64,000 nt of DNA, taken from NCBI RefSeq assembly GCF_947503125.1, contig NZ_CANNCR010000016.1:17486-81485 (forward strand), written 5' to 3'. The translations under genes and the position numbers were made by a program. Origin of the DNA: an uncultured Metabacillus sp. GTDB taxonomy: Bacteria; Bacillota; Bacilli; Bacillales; Bacillaceae. The notes beneath the pieces were generated by a model. The model did not search any database. It worked only from the letters and a program-made list of their open reading frames with translations, and was not told the DNA's origin. Shown here piece by piece: positions 25,779-33,528 of the stretch (position 1 is its first letter; every line of letters begins with the position of its first letter).

Positions 25779-26705
25779 ATGGAGTTTAGGAAACATATTT
25801 TAGACACTGTCACTGCATTTACAGGACAGAATAATGTTATTACCATCAATGTCATTTTTGTGGATTATTTAGGTGATATTGAGTCAGCTCTCATGCTTTC
25901 GCAGATTTTATATTGGTCAGATCGCACAAAATCTAAGGATGGTTATTTTTACAAGTCGGACGGTGAATGGTCCGAAGAAATTAAATTAAGTAAATACGCT
26001 ATCCGAAAAGCTAGAAATAAACTAGAAAAACTAAAGATTATCGAAACCAAAGTAAAAAAAGCAGAAGGAAATCCAACAGTACATTATCGGTTAAACAAAG
26101 ATCATTTTGTTGAAATTTTTATTTCCTTTTTGCGAAATCAAAAAAACGGGTGTTCGAAATCGAAAAAACCAAATTTTGAATCCGAAAAATCTTTAACAGA
26201 GATTACTACAGAGACTACAACAGATATTGCTGCTGCTAATAACGCGCACGCAGGAGAAAGTGACGGGGTGCCTACAACCGACCTTCCAAGTGGTGATTTC
26301 ACACAATCAAGTGTGGGAGAAATATCACATACTCCTGATTATGAAGTTCCATTGCTTGAACATTTTATTCAACTTCGTGCACATGGGTTTGATTATTCTG
26401 CTAGTGATTTAGCTGCAGTTAAAGAAATATCAGCTGCAGGTGTCTCGTTAGATAACGCTAAGAACTGGTTATCAGAATGTTTCTCTAGTTATAAGCCCAA
26501 ACACCCTAGAGACAAGATTAATAGTTTGTCTTATTGCGTTGGTTACATCTTGGACAAACAGTATATGCTATTGAACCCAAACGAGGGGGAGAACCATGGA
26601 AAAGAGATTCGCAAGCATAGAAGAGGCTATGGAGCACCTTCTAAAGAAAGTAAGTCTTATGAACAAGCAATGCGAGAGCTCCAGTCAGATCGAGACGCTT
26701 GGTGA
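25779..26705 (+). CDS. Phage replication protein with N-terminal winged-helix domain
   Basis: A 308-residue protein. The first 115 residues (ALMLSQILYWSDRTKSKDGYFYKS, KYAIRKARNKLEKLKIIET) match the winged-helix part of phage replication initiators that bind the origin. A Thr/Ala/Ser-rich linker follows and then a helical C-terminal domain that may recruit the loader. The helicase-loader-like gene begins inside its last 110 bases. No helicase or primase gene is present, so host DnaB and DnaG are probably used. Confidence 0.8.
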   Translation: MEFRKHILDTVTAFTGQNNVITINVIFVDYLGDIESALMLSQILYWSDRTKSKDGYFYKSDGEWSEEIKLSKYAIRKARNKLEKLKIIETKVKKAEGNPTVHYRLNKDHFVEIFISFLRNQKNGCSKSKKPNFESEKSLTEITTETTTDIAAANNAHAGESDGVPTTDLPSGDFTQSSVGEISHTPDYEVPLLEHFIQLRAHGFDYSASDLAAVKEISAAGVSLDNAKNWLSECFSSYKPKHPRDKINSLSYCVGYILDKQYMLLNPNEGENHGKEIRKHRRGYGAPSKESKSYEQAMRELQSDRDAW

Positions 26706-27564
26706 TGAGTATAAATGCCAAGAGTGCCAGGACAAAGGTTATATCCTTGTCAAGAAAAAAGCCATCGATGAAAATGGGGACCAACTTAAATGGCCTAATG
26801 GCACATTGAGGTTTGATGAGGTTGCTATTGAATGTGATTGTTTAGAACAAAGCAGAATCCGCATTCGATTAAAAAATGCTTTAATTCCTAGCGAATTTGC
26901 AAATGCTCGTTTTGATAATTTTATCCAAAATACGGATGTCCAAGTCAAAATGTATAACTCGATAACAGAATACTTGAAGAACTTTAACCAACTCCATACC
27001 AGTCCTTCAAACAGTCTTGGATTTATTGCTGTATTTGGAGAGCAGAGATTAAAAGATCTACCACCCAATGAACGCTTAACAGCAAAGAAGCTACATAACA
27101 ATTTTGGAATAGGTAAGACACATCTTCAAATCGCTGCCGCAAAATGGTTAATGAAAAACCAAAAGATTCAAGAGAATGATCGAAAACGAGGATGTAGAGT
27201 TTTGTGTGTTTCGGACGTTTCTTTCATCGAGGAATTAACTGCAGCAAAGATGGCTGGTGATGGTGGAAGTGAATTTCAAAAATTAATTAAGACAGCCACT
27301 AGTTGGGCCGATGTGCTTGTTTGGGATGATATCGGGAAAAGCAAATGGACGGAAACAAGGGAAGGCTTATATTACCAAATCATCAATGAACGATATCGAA
27401 ATAATAAGCCGATCATTTTCAGTAGTAACGAGGACAAAGGGACTCTAAGTGAAAAAATAGGATATGCTGCATCGAGTCGCCTATTTAGCATGGCAGGTCA
27501 ATACTTACTCGAAGTCGAGGGTGAAGATCAGCGATTAAAGAGAAAGGAGAAAATTTATGTGTGA
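26596..27564 (+). CDS. DnaC-type helicase loader/AAA+ ATPase with altered P-loop
   Basis: A 322-residue AAA+ protein resembling DnaC/DnaI loaders. It has an N-terminal zinc ribbon (CQECQDKGY and CDC), a Walker A with sequence NNFGIGKTHL (about residues 171-180), a Walker B in VLVWDDIGKSKWTE and sensor-like SSN and SR motifs. The first Gly of the P-loop is replaced by Asn, and about 18 residues separate FGEQ from FGIGKT where one would expect continuous FGPxGxGKT. GAGGGGGAG precedes the ATG. It overlaps the upstream gene by 110 bases. Confidence 0.8.
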   Translation: MEKRFASIEEAMEHLLKKVSLMNKQCESSSQIETLGDEYKCQECQDKGYILVKKKAIDENGDQLKWPNGTLRFDEVAIECDCLEQSRIRIRLKNALIPSEFANARFDNFIQNTDVQVKMYNSITEYLKNFNQLHTSPSNSLGFIAVFGEQRLKDLPPNERLTAKKLHNNFGIGKTHLQIAAAKWLMKNQKIQENDRKRGCRVLCVSDVSFIEELTAAKMAGDGGSEFQKLIKTATSWADVLVWDDIGKSKWTETREGLYYQIINERYRNNKPIIFSSNEDKGTLSEKIGYAASSRLFSMAGQYLLEVEGEDQRLKRKEKIYV

Positions 27565-27733
27565 TATCTGTAATGATACTAGGGTTGTTCACGAGGATGA
27601 TCAATCAACGATTACCTTTCAAACTTGTCCTGTATGCGGACCGTACACAGAGGAAGAACGCGAAGCCCGTTATAAAAAAATAAGAGCTAGGCTTGAAGAA
27701 CTTGAAATTTTTCTTGGAATGAAGTCCGCATGA
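27557..27733 (+). CDS. Small zinc-ribbon-like protein, 58 residues
   Basis: The frame starts MCDICNDTR and continues to a second CPVCG, giving a CxxC-18-CxxC pattern followed by a charged helix (EEEREARYKKIRARLEELE). AAAGGAG lies 7 bases before the ATG, and it overlaps the loader gene by 8 bases, showing coupling. Probably a phage zinc-binding accessory protein. Confidence 0.7.
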   Translation: MCDICNDTRVVHEDDQSTITFQTCPVCGPYTEEEREARYKKIRARLEELEIFLGMKSA

Positions 27734-27951
27734 AATACCCAATATGGCTGACTTTGGAATATAGAAAGTCTTATAAGAAAACGTTGTGTTACACCAAAAG
27801 TATTACAAGCGAAAAGGATCTTATTGATTTCATCAACAGACTGTTTATTGATCAATCAATGATCATTAGTTTTCAAGTGAACGGTAAAGTATATTCGGTT
27901 GAAAAACTTACAAATATTTTTGAAAAAGCTCAAAGGGAGGCAACATTATGA
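27730..27951 (+). CDS. Small phage protein, 73 residues
   Basis: Starts in an ATGA overlap with the preceding frame. The sequence is basic at the start (WLTLEYRKSYKKTL) and ends with amphipathic helices. No known domain is recognised. Close packing in the early operon supports real translation. Confidence 0.6.
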   Translation: MKYPIWLTLEYRKSYKKTLCYTKSITSEKDLIDFINRLFIDQSMIISFQVNGKVYSVEKLTNIFEKAQREATL

Positions 27952-28106
27952 AACAAGGAAAACGTCCAACTAGAGCACAAAAGAAAGTGCTCATAAAAGC
28001 TGGTTTAAATCCTAACAATTGGCTTATAGAGAAGAATTTGCAGCATGTTAACGAGCTTCATTTAATCCACCGAGAATCTGGTAAACTACGAATCATTGCG
28101 GTGTAA
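27948..28106 (+). CDS. Small basic phage protein (DUF6906-like), 52 residues
   Basis: The frame begins MKQGKRPTRAQKK and contains GLNPNNWLIEKN and IHRESGKLRIIAV, the pattern of a short family common in Bacillus phages, which I recall as DUF6906. AAAGGGAGG precedes the ATG, and it overlaps the upstream gene by 4 bases. The function is unknown; its size and charge suggest RNA or protein binding. Confidence 0.7.
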   Translation: MKQGKRPTRAQKKVLIKAGLNPNNWLIEKNLQHVNELHLIHRESGKLRIIAV

Positions 28107-28109
28107 GAC

Positions 28110-28307
28110 ATGAAATTAGTTGAAAAAGTTTTGCTTAATGAGTTAAAGAAAGATCCGGTAAAAGTAAGAAAAATGATTTCTACAATGGATACTCTTGATG
28201 TAAAAACGAAATCTCAAATCATGGCACTGACTCTTGTCTATGAACACCCAGAAGAACATGAACTTAGAAAAACAATTCCTGTTACTAAATTGGAGGTAAT
28301 GAAATGA
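28110..28307 (+). CDS. Small phage protein, 65 residues
   Basis: A helical, charged frame (LLNELKKDPVKVRKMISTMD) beginning 3 bases after the previous stop codon and overlapping the next start by 4 bases. The ribosome binding site is weak, so translation may depend on coupling. No family is recognised. Confidence 0.55.
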   Translation: MKLVEKVLLNELKKDPVKVRKMISTMDTLDVKTKSQIMALTLVYEHPEEHELRKTIPVTKLEVMK

Positions 28308-28429
28308 GCTTAGGTAAATTTTGTAGTTTTTTATATAAAACAGCTAGATTGCTAGGTGATGTAAATGCTGCTCGAAAAGGTACTCTTCATAAACGCTTAT
28401 CAAATAGGGCCATTAAAAAGCTTTTTTAG
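28304..28429 (+). CDS. Small basic phage protein, 41 residues, paralogue of 59568-59714
   Basis: The frame starts MSLGKFCSFLYKTARLLGD and ends RAIKKLF. GGAGG lies 7 bases before the ATG, which overlaps the preceding stop. The pattern KF-SFLY-A-GD-NA-KGT-KR-RA-KLF recurs in the 48-residue gene on the other strand at 59568-59714. An amphipathic helix followed by a basic tail suggests membrane or nucleic-acid association. Function unknown. Confidence 0.65.
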   Translation: MSLGKFCSFLYKTARLLGDVNAARKGTLHKRLSNRAIKKLF

Positions 28430-28440
28430 GAGGTATGCAT

Positions 28441-28944
28441 ATGAAGGTGAAAATTAAAAAAATGTCTGACCATGCAGTAATACCTAAATACGCTAAACAC
28501 GGTGATTCAGGATTTGATCTTGTTGCTACGGAAGATGTAATTATTAAGCCTGGTGAAACAAAGAAAATTCCGGTTGGTCTTGCCTTTGAAATTCCAGAAG
28601 GCCATGAATTACAGATCAGACCTAGATCAGGAATAACATCGAATACAAAAGTACGTGTTCAATTTGGAACGGTAGATAGTGGATATCGTGGAGAGGTAAA
28701 TGTAACGGTAGATAATTTTGGCCGCAAAGATATTAAACCAGTTTATTACACGCTTGGTGTTAATGGAGAACGATATGAAACATTCGAAGCTGTTCATTTA
28801 TATACTTACATCATTAAAAAAGGTGATCGTATTGCCCAGGGCGTTATTGCTCCAGTAATACAAGCAACATTCTTGGAAACAGATGAACTAAGCAATAGTG
28901 AACGGGGAATAAGTGGATTCGGCTCCACTGGTGTAAGTGTATGA
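28441..28944 (+). CDS. dut: Deoxyuridine triphosphatase (dUTPase)
   Basis: Trimeric enzyme that hydrolyses dUTP to dUMP, keeping uracil out of phage DNA. All five motifs are visible: GDSGFDL, RPRSGI, GTVDSGYRGE, KGDRIAQ and RGISGFGSTG. The 167 residues include an extra segment of about 25 residues (VYYTLGVNGERYETFEAV) between motifs 3 and 4. I chose the second ATG (28441), 7 bases after AGGAGG; the ATG at 28435 is too close to the site. Some phage dUTPases with such inserts also act as signalling switches, but that is not shown here. Confidence 0.93.
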   Translation: MKVKIKKMSDHAVIPKYAKHGDSGFDLVATEDVIIKPGETKKIPVGLAFEIPEGHELQIRPRSGITSNTKVRVQFGTVDSGYRGEVNVTVDNFGRKDIKPVYYTLGVNGERYETFEAVHLYTYIIKKGDRIAQGVIAPVIQATFLETDELSNSERGISGFGSTGVSV

Positions 28945-29246
28945 GAAAGAAAGGTGATAAATACCGTCCAGTGGTTACAGTCTTAAAAGCCAACAAACTA
29001 ACTCCTACAAAAGTACTTATTTCTGGAAATGAGTTTGTATTAAAGCGTGAGGAGGATGAAATCACCAAACAGGATTATATCAACGCTAGTCGGAAGGTAC
29101 GAAGACAAAGAATCGAGTTGGATAATGCTTATATTAAGATCGAGCAGTTAAAGAAAGAAAACCTAAAATTATTGGAATATAAAAAAGCCTTTGAAGCATC
29201 TAAAAGTGCTGGTGTTGATCTTCCATATGTAAAGGGGATTTACTAA
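28941..29246 (+). CDS. Phage protein, coiled-coil, 101 residues
   Basis: Starts inside the dut stop codon (ATGA). The N-terminal half is beta-rich, the C-terminal half a charged coiled coil (RKVRRQRIELDNAYIKIEQLKKEN). No known family recognised. It is part of the dense early operon. Confidence 0.6.
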   Translation: MRKKGDKYRPVVTVLKANKLTPTKVLISGNEFVLKREEDEITKQDYINASRKVRRQRIELDNAYIKIEQLKKENLKLLEYKKAFEASKSAGVDLPYVKGIY

Positions 29247-29341
29247 TGGATCTGGCGATAACGATTATTAGCTTAGTTATGCTTATTGGTTTTATTTTAA
29301 CATTTGAGGATTTATGGCGAAATCGGTTTAGAAGGAGGTAA
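29246..29341 (+). CDS. Small membrane peptide, 31 residues
   Basis: Begins MDLAITIISLVMLIGFILT, one transmembrane helix, and ends in an arginine-rich tail NRFRRR. It overlaps the preceding stop by one base. GGGG at 29234-29237 is a modest ribosome binding site. Its last codons supply the GGAGG for the next gene. The charge pattern predicts the C-terminus inside the cell. Confidence 0.6.
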   Translation: MDLAITIISLVMLIGFILTFEDLWRNRFRRR

Positions 29342-29345
29342 GAAA

Positions 29346-29522
29346 ATGAAAATTGTTTGTTGCAGTGTTTGCAATATTATGGTTAACCCCAAACATACGG
29401 TTGTTCTTGAAGTAAGCGAATTTGTAGGGATTGTAGGAAAAAGTAATGTCGTTCTCGACTTAAAATACGCAACAAGAAAGGGCGGTATATATGGAATGTA
29501 CAAACAAATATTGTTTATTTAA
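29346..29522 (+). CDS. Small CxxC phage protein, 58 residues
   Basis: The frame starts MKIVCCSVCNIM, a CxxC-type metal site, and GAAGGAGG lies 7 bases before the ATG. A longer frame from 29304 has no site. The rest is hydrophobic/beta and without a known match. Its 3' end overlaps the next gene by 32 bases. Confidence 0.6.
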   Translation: MKIVCCSVCNIMVNPKHTVVLEVSEFVGIVGKSNVVLDLKYATRKGGIYGMYKQILFI

Positions 29523-29724
29523 CTATTTTGAACAGTGTTGTCACGAAAGCGAAGAAGGCTATAAAAAGGCAATACCTAACGAATTGGATTGCCCGTCGTC
29601 ATTAAGAATGGATTTTGAGCAACAGTTATATAATCTAGCTGACGAATGCGAAAGATTATTAAGATATAGAAACATGAAAGAACTAATAGAGATAAGGAAA
29701 TTTATTAAGTCTCAAAGAAATTAG
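29491..29724 (+). CDS. Cysteine-rich small phage protein, 77 residues
   Basis: The N-terminus has spaced cysteines (CTNKYC, QCCH, CPSS), likely a small zinc site, followed by two helices with LADECERLLRYRNMKELIEIR. AAAGGGCGG is the probable ribosome binding site. The overlap with the gene before supports coupled translation. Function unknown. Confidence 0.6.
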   Translation: MECTNKYCLFNYFEQCCHESEEGYKKAIPNELDCPSSLRMDFEQQLYNLADECERLLRYRNMKELIEIRKFIKSQRN

Positions 29725-29777
29725 TGCGTCATACGCTTAAAAACCGACAAATAAAAATTTAGAAATGGGGAGAAAAA

Positions 29778-30491
29778 ATGGATTTAAATAAAATGGTGAT
29801 GAATAGCATTGCAAAAATGGAATCAGAAGGTAAAGTACAAGAAATTGTAGACAAGCATGTTGCTAAAACAATTGAATCCGTAGTAGATGATGCTTTTGGA
29901 AGTTGGAGTCCTTTTTCTAAGGGATTAAAGAAACAGGTTGAAGAAAAACTTCAAGTGAATTTTGATGAACTTGATTTAGCATCTTATAACGCTTTAATTA
30001 TGAAAGCTGTTAAAGAAAAACTAGATGATGCTATAGCAGCTGAGGGTGTTAATAGAATAAATGAATCAATTGATGGATTACTTAACTCTGCAAAGGATGA
30101 ATATAAGCTTTCTGAAATCGTTAAAGAATTGTCTGAGGAAGTTGATACAGATGATATTGGTTATGACGAATACCATGAAATGACAATGCTTATTGATGAC
30201 TCATTTAGCCTTTCAACAATTATTTCGCTTGATCCTAATCCAGGCAAAGGTGAATATGATTGCAAATATCGCTTCTGGGTGAGTAATGATACAGGAAAAA
30301 TAAGCAATATTGAAATTAAAGAAGATCGTTATAGCAAAAGAAGAGATGTAAATGAATTTGATGCTCGAGCAATTATGAGAGGTTTTCGTGGCTTAGAAGA
30401 AACACTATTCAAAATGTACGCTCGTGGATCAAAGCTAACTATTGATGAAGATCAATGTGAACTAGAAATTACTAATCCTGATTACGACTAA
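29778..30491 (+). CDS. Phage protein of unknown function, 237 residues
   Basis: An acidic soluble protein. The first 125 residues are helical with repeated hydrophobic heptads; the last 100 are beta-rich (DCKYRFWVSNDTGKISNIEI). GGGGAG precedes the ATG. I recognise no enzyme motif. It is the largest unknown in the early operon and could be a nucleic-acid or host-factor binding protein, which is only a guess. Confidence 0.65.
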   Translation: MDLNKMVMNSIAKMESEGKVQEIVDKHVAKTIESVVDDAFGSWSPFSKGLKKQVEEKLQVNFDELDLASYNALIMKAVKEKLDDAIAAEGVNRINESIDGLLNSAKDEYKLSEIVKELSEEVDTDDIGYDEYHEMTMLIDDSFSLSTIISLDPNPGKGEYDCKYRFWVSNDTGKISNIEIKEDRYSKRRDVNEFDARAIMRGFRGLEETLFKMYARGSKLTIDEDQCELEITNPDYD

Positions 30492-30535
30492 TACGCAATC
30501 CAAAGAAAATCTGACGTGAGGAGGAGAGTTTGGAT

Positions 30536-30679
30536 ATGAAAAGTAGTGTGAAATTGTTCCTTTGTGGGGAATGTAGTCATGAACAGTTTGAGCACCTTAG
30601 TCCAGATGAGTCTATGTGTATGAAGTGTGGAAAAGTGCATGTGAAGATTGATGATTACAAATTTATAGAATCAAAATAA
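30536..30679 (+). CDS. Small zinc-ribbon protein, 47 residues
   Basis: Two CxxC knuckles (CGEC and CMKCG), 17 residues apart, followed by a short basic tail, form a rubredoxin-like zinc ribbon. GAGGAGGAG precedes it. An in-frame TTG two codons earlier is an alternative start. Typical of small phage zinc proteins of unknown role. Confidence 0.65.
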   Translation: MKSSVKLFLCGECSHEQFEHLSPDESMCMKCGKVHVKIDDYKFIESK

Positions 30680-30701
30680 AATAGCATGGGAGGCCAGTAG
30701 A

Positions 30702-30950
30702 TTGAAAAAACATTTGACTCCACCCAAAAAAGAAGAGATTACATGTGAAGATTTTGCCGAATTTGTTTATTTCATGAGAAATTCAATAGGGTATACCAAA
30801 AGAACTTTTGCAGATGCAATAGGGGTAACAAGAAGAACTGTTATCAATTGGGAACAAGGTAAGGGGATACCTTACGATTTATATCCAGTATTAACAACAA
30901 TAAGAAATGTAGTTAAATTACGTATTAAAAATCTCAGAATGGCAGCATGA
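30702..30950 (+). CDS. XRE-family HTH protein, 82 residues
   Basis: TTG-initiated behind GGGAGG. The central region is a helix-turn-helix (YTKRTFADAIGVTRRTVINWEQG, about residues 31-53). As the third HTH protein of the early operon it probably acts on a phage promoter; the target is not known. Confidence 0.75.
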   Translation: MKKHLTPPKKEEITCEDFAEFVYFMRNSIGYTKRTFADAIGVTRRTVINWEQGKGIPYDLYPVLTTIRNVVKLRIKNLRMAA

Positions 30951-31010
30951 AAAAAAGCCGAGATTACTCTCGACTCAACCTAAATTTATTATAACATGGG
31001 AGTGGTCTCG

Positions 31011-31196
31011 GTGGATGTGAATATTGAGAGAATGACAGCAAATATTGATTTAATGGAAAATGCAGTATATGCAGTTAGAGATGGAAAATTGTTAAGAGTT
31101 CCTACTCCACCAGATGGTTTTGGCAAACAGATAATTGAATGGGAACATGGAAAACCTTTAAAAGGAAAATATGAAAGTTCTTTTAAAATAAAATAA
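31011..31196 (+). CDS. Small phage protein, 61 residues
   Basis: I prefer the GTG at 31011, behind GGGAGTGG, to the ATG at 30996, which has no site. The segment AVYAVRDGKLLRVPTPPDGFGKQIIEWEHGKP is a pattern I have seen in short phage proteins next to ArpU-type regulators. Function unknown. Confidence 0.6.
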   Translation: MDVNIERMTANIDLMENAVYAVRDGKLLRVPTPPDGFGKQIIEWEHGKPLKGKYESSFKIK

Positions 31197-31214
31197 GCTT
31201 GTCGGAATCAACCG

Positions 31215-31266
31215 AGGGCACTAATCATTCAGCTTTAATTTGCTGCATTGATTTGTGTCCTTTTTT
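31215..31266 (+). terminator. Terminator of the early operon
   Basis: AGGGCAC-TAATCA-TTCAGC pairs with GCTG-CATTGAT-TTGTGTCC in a long interrupted stem, followed by TTTTTT. It separates the early genes from arpU. Confidence 0.75.
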
Positions 31267-31295
31267 CATTTTCTAAGTGAATGGAGGAAAAAATC

Positions 31296-31751
31296 ATGAA
31301 AAATTTAAGTACATATTTACCTTCAGTTAACTCTAAAGCTACAAAAAAAGAAGTTGAAAAAATTTTTTATGAATATCGTAGATTCTTAATTACATTGCCA
31401 GCAGACTTTTTACCAAAAATTACTCCAACATACTCACAATTACCACCTTCTATTTCAAATAAATTTCATAGTACAACTGAAGATTCCGCAATTGAACGTA
31501 TTGAATTTGAAATGGAAAGAGATAAATTTATGAACTGGATCCATAGAGCTGTTAATTCATTAAAACCCGATGAACGATTTATCATCATCAAAAGTTTTAT
31601 GCAGGAACATGTTGGCTATGATCCAGACATTTGGTTGGAGTTAGGGATTGGGAAAACAAGATATTACGAAATCAAAGGAAAAGCAATCCTTCGTCTTGCA
31701 TTTAATTTACAAATAGAAGTATATAAAAAGAATGGGGTGAAATCAGCATGA
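31296..31751 (+). CDS. arpU: ArpU-family late transcription regulator
   Basis: A 151-residue protein of the ArpU/sigma-like family that controls late gene expression in many Firmicute phages. The C-terminal half has a sigma region 4-like helix-turn-helix layout (LKPDERFIIIKSFMQEH, then WLELGIGKTRYYEIKGKAI). GGAGG (31283-31287) supports the ATG at 31296. Its place just before the terminase region is the standard one. Confidence 0.82.
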   Translation: MKNLSTYLPSVNSKATKKEVEKIFYEYRRFLITLPADFLPKITPTYSQLPPSISNKFHSTTEDSAIERIEFEMERDKFMNWIHRAVNSLKPDERFIIIKSFMQEHVGYDPDIWLELGIGKTRYYEIKGKAILRLAFNLQIEVYKKNGVKSA

Positions 31752-32290
31752 ACCTCGTTCAACCGATTAGAGACAAAGATACCATTGAAGAAATAAAGGA
31801 TTATCTAAAAGAAAAAAATTACAGAAATTATATTTTATTTATGCTTGGTATTAATACAGGCCTTCGCATTTCGGATATTCTTCGTCTAAGAGTTCGAGAT
31901 GTTGAAGGTTGGTACATTACGATAAGAGAGAAGAAAACAAAGAAATTCAAACGAATTAAAATTACATCTGATTTGAAAAAGGATTTAAGAAATTATGTTA
32001 AGGATAAAGGAAAAAATGAATTTTTAATAAAAAGCAGAGAAGGAAAGAATAAACCAATTACCAGGGGAATGGCTTATATAATCCTTCAAGAAGTTGCCCA
32101 GGAATTTCAATTAGAAAGTATCGGAACACATTCGCTTAGAAAAACATTCGGATACTGGTTTTATAAGCAATTTAAGGATGTAGCAGCACTCCAAAAATTA
32201 TTCAACCACACAGATCCAAAAGAAACTTTACGTTATATAGGCATTGAACAAGACAATTTAGACGACATGATGAGACGATTCAATTTATAA
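31748..32290 (+). CDS. Short tyrosine recombinase (XerC/D-like), 180 residues
   Basis: Lacks the usual N-terminal SAM-like domain and is only a catalytic domain: Arg in TGLRISDIL, Lys region, HSLRK (His-Arg; the family prefers HxxRH), FNH, and a Tyr in TLRYIGI. It overlaps arpU by 4 bases. Such short recombinases follow ArpU in many Bacillus-type phages and are not the integrase here, which is a serine recombinase. A role in packaging or late regulation is possible but unproved. Confidence 0.8.
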   Translation: MNLVQPIRDKDTIEEIKDYLKEKNYRNYILFMLGINTGLRISDILRLRVRDVEGWYITIREKKTKKFKRIKITSDLKKDLRNYVKDKGKNEFLIKSREGKNKPITRGMAYIILQEVAQEFQLESIGTHSLRKTFGYWFYKQFKDVAALQKLFNHTDPKETLRYIGIEQDNLDDMMRRFNL

Positions 32291-32509
32291 GTCTTTATTT
32301 TTTTGTAAAAATTAATTCGCTTCAAATTAAATATGTATAATTCATTTTTATGAAGTATTAGAAATGCTTGTGGCTGTAAGTGTATTTCTGATTTGGTGAG
32401 TTATACATAATATAGTTTATAGATAATTCATTAAGGGAAAAAACAGATCGTTTTAACCAATTTTTAATTCAATATGACTTAAATTGCAGCATAAAGGAGA
32501 TTGTTACAA

Positions 32510-32686
32510 GTGACTAATGAGAATTCTAAAGAAATAATAAGTATTGAGTTTACAAAAGAACAATGGGAAGAGATTTATCAGTGGTATTTGGTAGTTAAAG
32601 ACGATTTTCGAATGGAAGATTTCGCAATTGAAGCAGGGGAAAAAATAGCAAAAACTTTAATCGATAAGTATGGAACATTTAGATAA
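32510..32686 (+). CDS. Small acidic phage protein, 58 residues
   Basis: GTG start at 32510 behind AAAGGAG. The peptide (SKEIISIEFTKEQWEEIYQWY) is helical and acidic with a hydrophobic face. It stands in a gene-poor stretch after the recombinase. No known family recognised. Confidence 0.5.
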   Translation: MTNENSKEIISIEFTKEQWEEIYQWYLVVKDDFRMEDFAIEAGEKIAKTLIDKYGTFR

Positions 32687-32710
32687 GTTACTACAGAGTT
32701 CGCATACTTT

Positions 32711-32800
32711 ATGGAAAATCAACGAACAATCCGCGAACTATTCGCGGAGAATCTGCGAACAATAAACGGACGAAAAGCACAAAAGAACATGATAAATTAG
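32711..32800 (+). CDS. Possible 29-residue ORF overlapping a palindrome
   Basis: A frame reading MENQRTIRELFAENLRTING looks like the first helices of an XRE-type HTH domain but ends after 29 codons. There is no clear ribosome binding site. It covers the perfect palindrome CCGCGAA-CTA-TTCGCGG at 32731-32747. It may be a decayed gene or not coding at all. Confidence 0.25.
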   Translation: MENQRTIRELFAENLRTINGRKAQKNMIN

Positions 32801-32817
32801 TAATATCGAAATATATC

Positions 32818-32850
32818 AAAAGCGTCTTTCCAATCGGGAGGGCGCTTTTT
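32818..32850 (+). terminator. Terminator upstream of the packaging genes
   Basis: AAAGCGTCTTTCC and GGGAGGGCGCTTT pair with a few G-U contacts and are followed by TTTTT. Confidence 0.75.
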
Positions 32851-32877
32851 CTATGCCTTAAATAAGAAGGTGATGTA

Positions 32878-33018
32878 GTGGAAAAGAAATGTTGTTCTTG
32901 CGGATCTAAGGAAACCGTTAAACATGTATGTTTTAACGGTGATATATGGTTTGTTTGTGTTGAATGTGGTCTAGTTGATTTTGATTACATCGAGGTGCTA
33001 GATAATGAAGCTAAGTGA
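32878..33018 (+). CDS. Small zinc-ribbon protein, 46 residues
   Basis: GTG start behind AAGGTGATG. The peptide begins MEKKCCSCGSKE and has a second CVECG, spaced as a zinc ribbon. It overlaps the next gene by 14 bases. Seen near HNH/terminase clusters; function unknown. Confidence 0.6.
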   Translation: MEKKCCSCGSKETVKHVCFNGDIWFVCVECGLVDFDYIEVLDNEAK

Positions 33019-33196
33019 TCATTTGAATAAGGATACCAAGGATAAGTTAAATCATATTGTTAATCCCAACAAAAAGGTTAAAAAACGTAATCGTTCTTCT
33101 AAGAATAAACACGAACGAATTGATTGGAATGATCTTATGGGTACAAAGAATAGAGGAATGAAACGTAAAAAGGGTGGAGCCAAGGTTAATGCCTGA
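33005..33196 (+). CDS. Small lysine-rich phage protein, 63 residues
   Basis: Highly basic (KKVKKRNRSSKNKHER, NRGMKRKKGG), so nucleic-acid binding is likely. It overlaps both neighbours and ends inside the HNH gene start. No family recognised. Confidence 0.55.
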   Translation: MKLSDHLNKDTKDKLNHIVNPNKKVKKRNRSSKNKHERIDWNDLMGTKNRGMKRKKGGAKVNA

Positions 33197-33524
33197 ATAC
33201 AAAACTAAAGAACAAAAGCGTAAGTTCTATGACAGTAGCGAATGGGAACAGCTGCGTGAAGAAGTGAAGAGGCGTGACAACTATGAGTGCCAGGAATGTA
33301 AACGACAAGGACGAGTCACTATCGATATAAATGAATACAGTGAGAGTGCAAAGCGAAAGAAGATCAAGCTGGTTGTCCATCACATTAAAGAGCTTGAGCA
33401 TTATCCAGAGTTAGCATTAGAAATTGATAACCTTGAGACTGTTTGTGTTGATTGCCATAACAAAGAACATGGTCGATCCTTCGAAAGGAAGCCAAACAAA
33501 TGGGAGCATGATGAGAGGTGGTAA
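33189..33524 (+). CDS. HNH endonuclease
   Basis: A 111-residue HNH nuclease. The active-site motif is VVHHIKEL (first His pair), an Asn/Asp-rich loop and CVDCHNKEH, with CQEC earlier giving the zinc site. In cos-type phages with a P27-type small terminase this nuclease works with the terminase to cut cos ends, and its gene lies just upstream of cos. I use the ATG at 33189; the ORF extends 5 codons further up without a better site. Confidence 0.9.
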   Translation: MPEYKTKEQKRKFYDSSEWEQLREEVKRRDNYECQECKRQGRVTIDINEYSESAKRKKIKLVVHHIKELEHYPELALEIDNLETVCVDCHNKEHGRSFERKPNKWEHDERW

Positions 33525-33528
33525 TGAT

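Noticed and set aside
31748..32290. Short tyrosine recombinase as the phage integrase
   Set aside because: It is a minimal catalytic domain next to arpU, far from either att site; the serine recombinase lies beside attL and fits the inverted-repeat attP.
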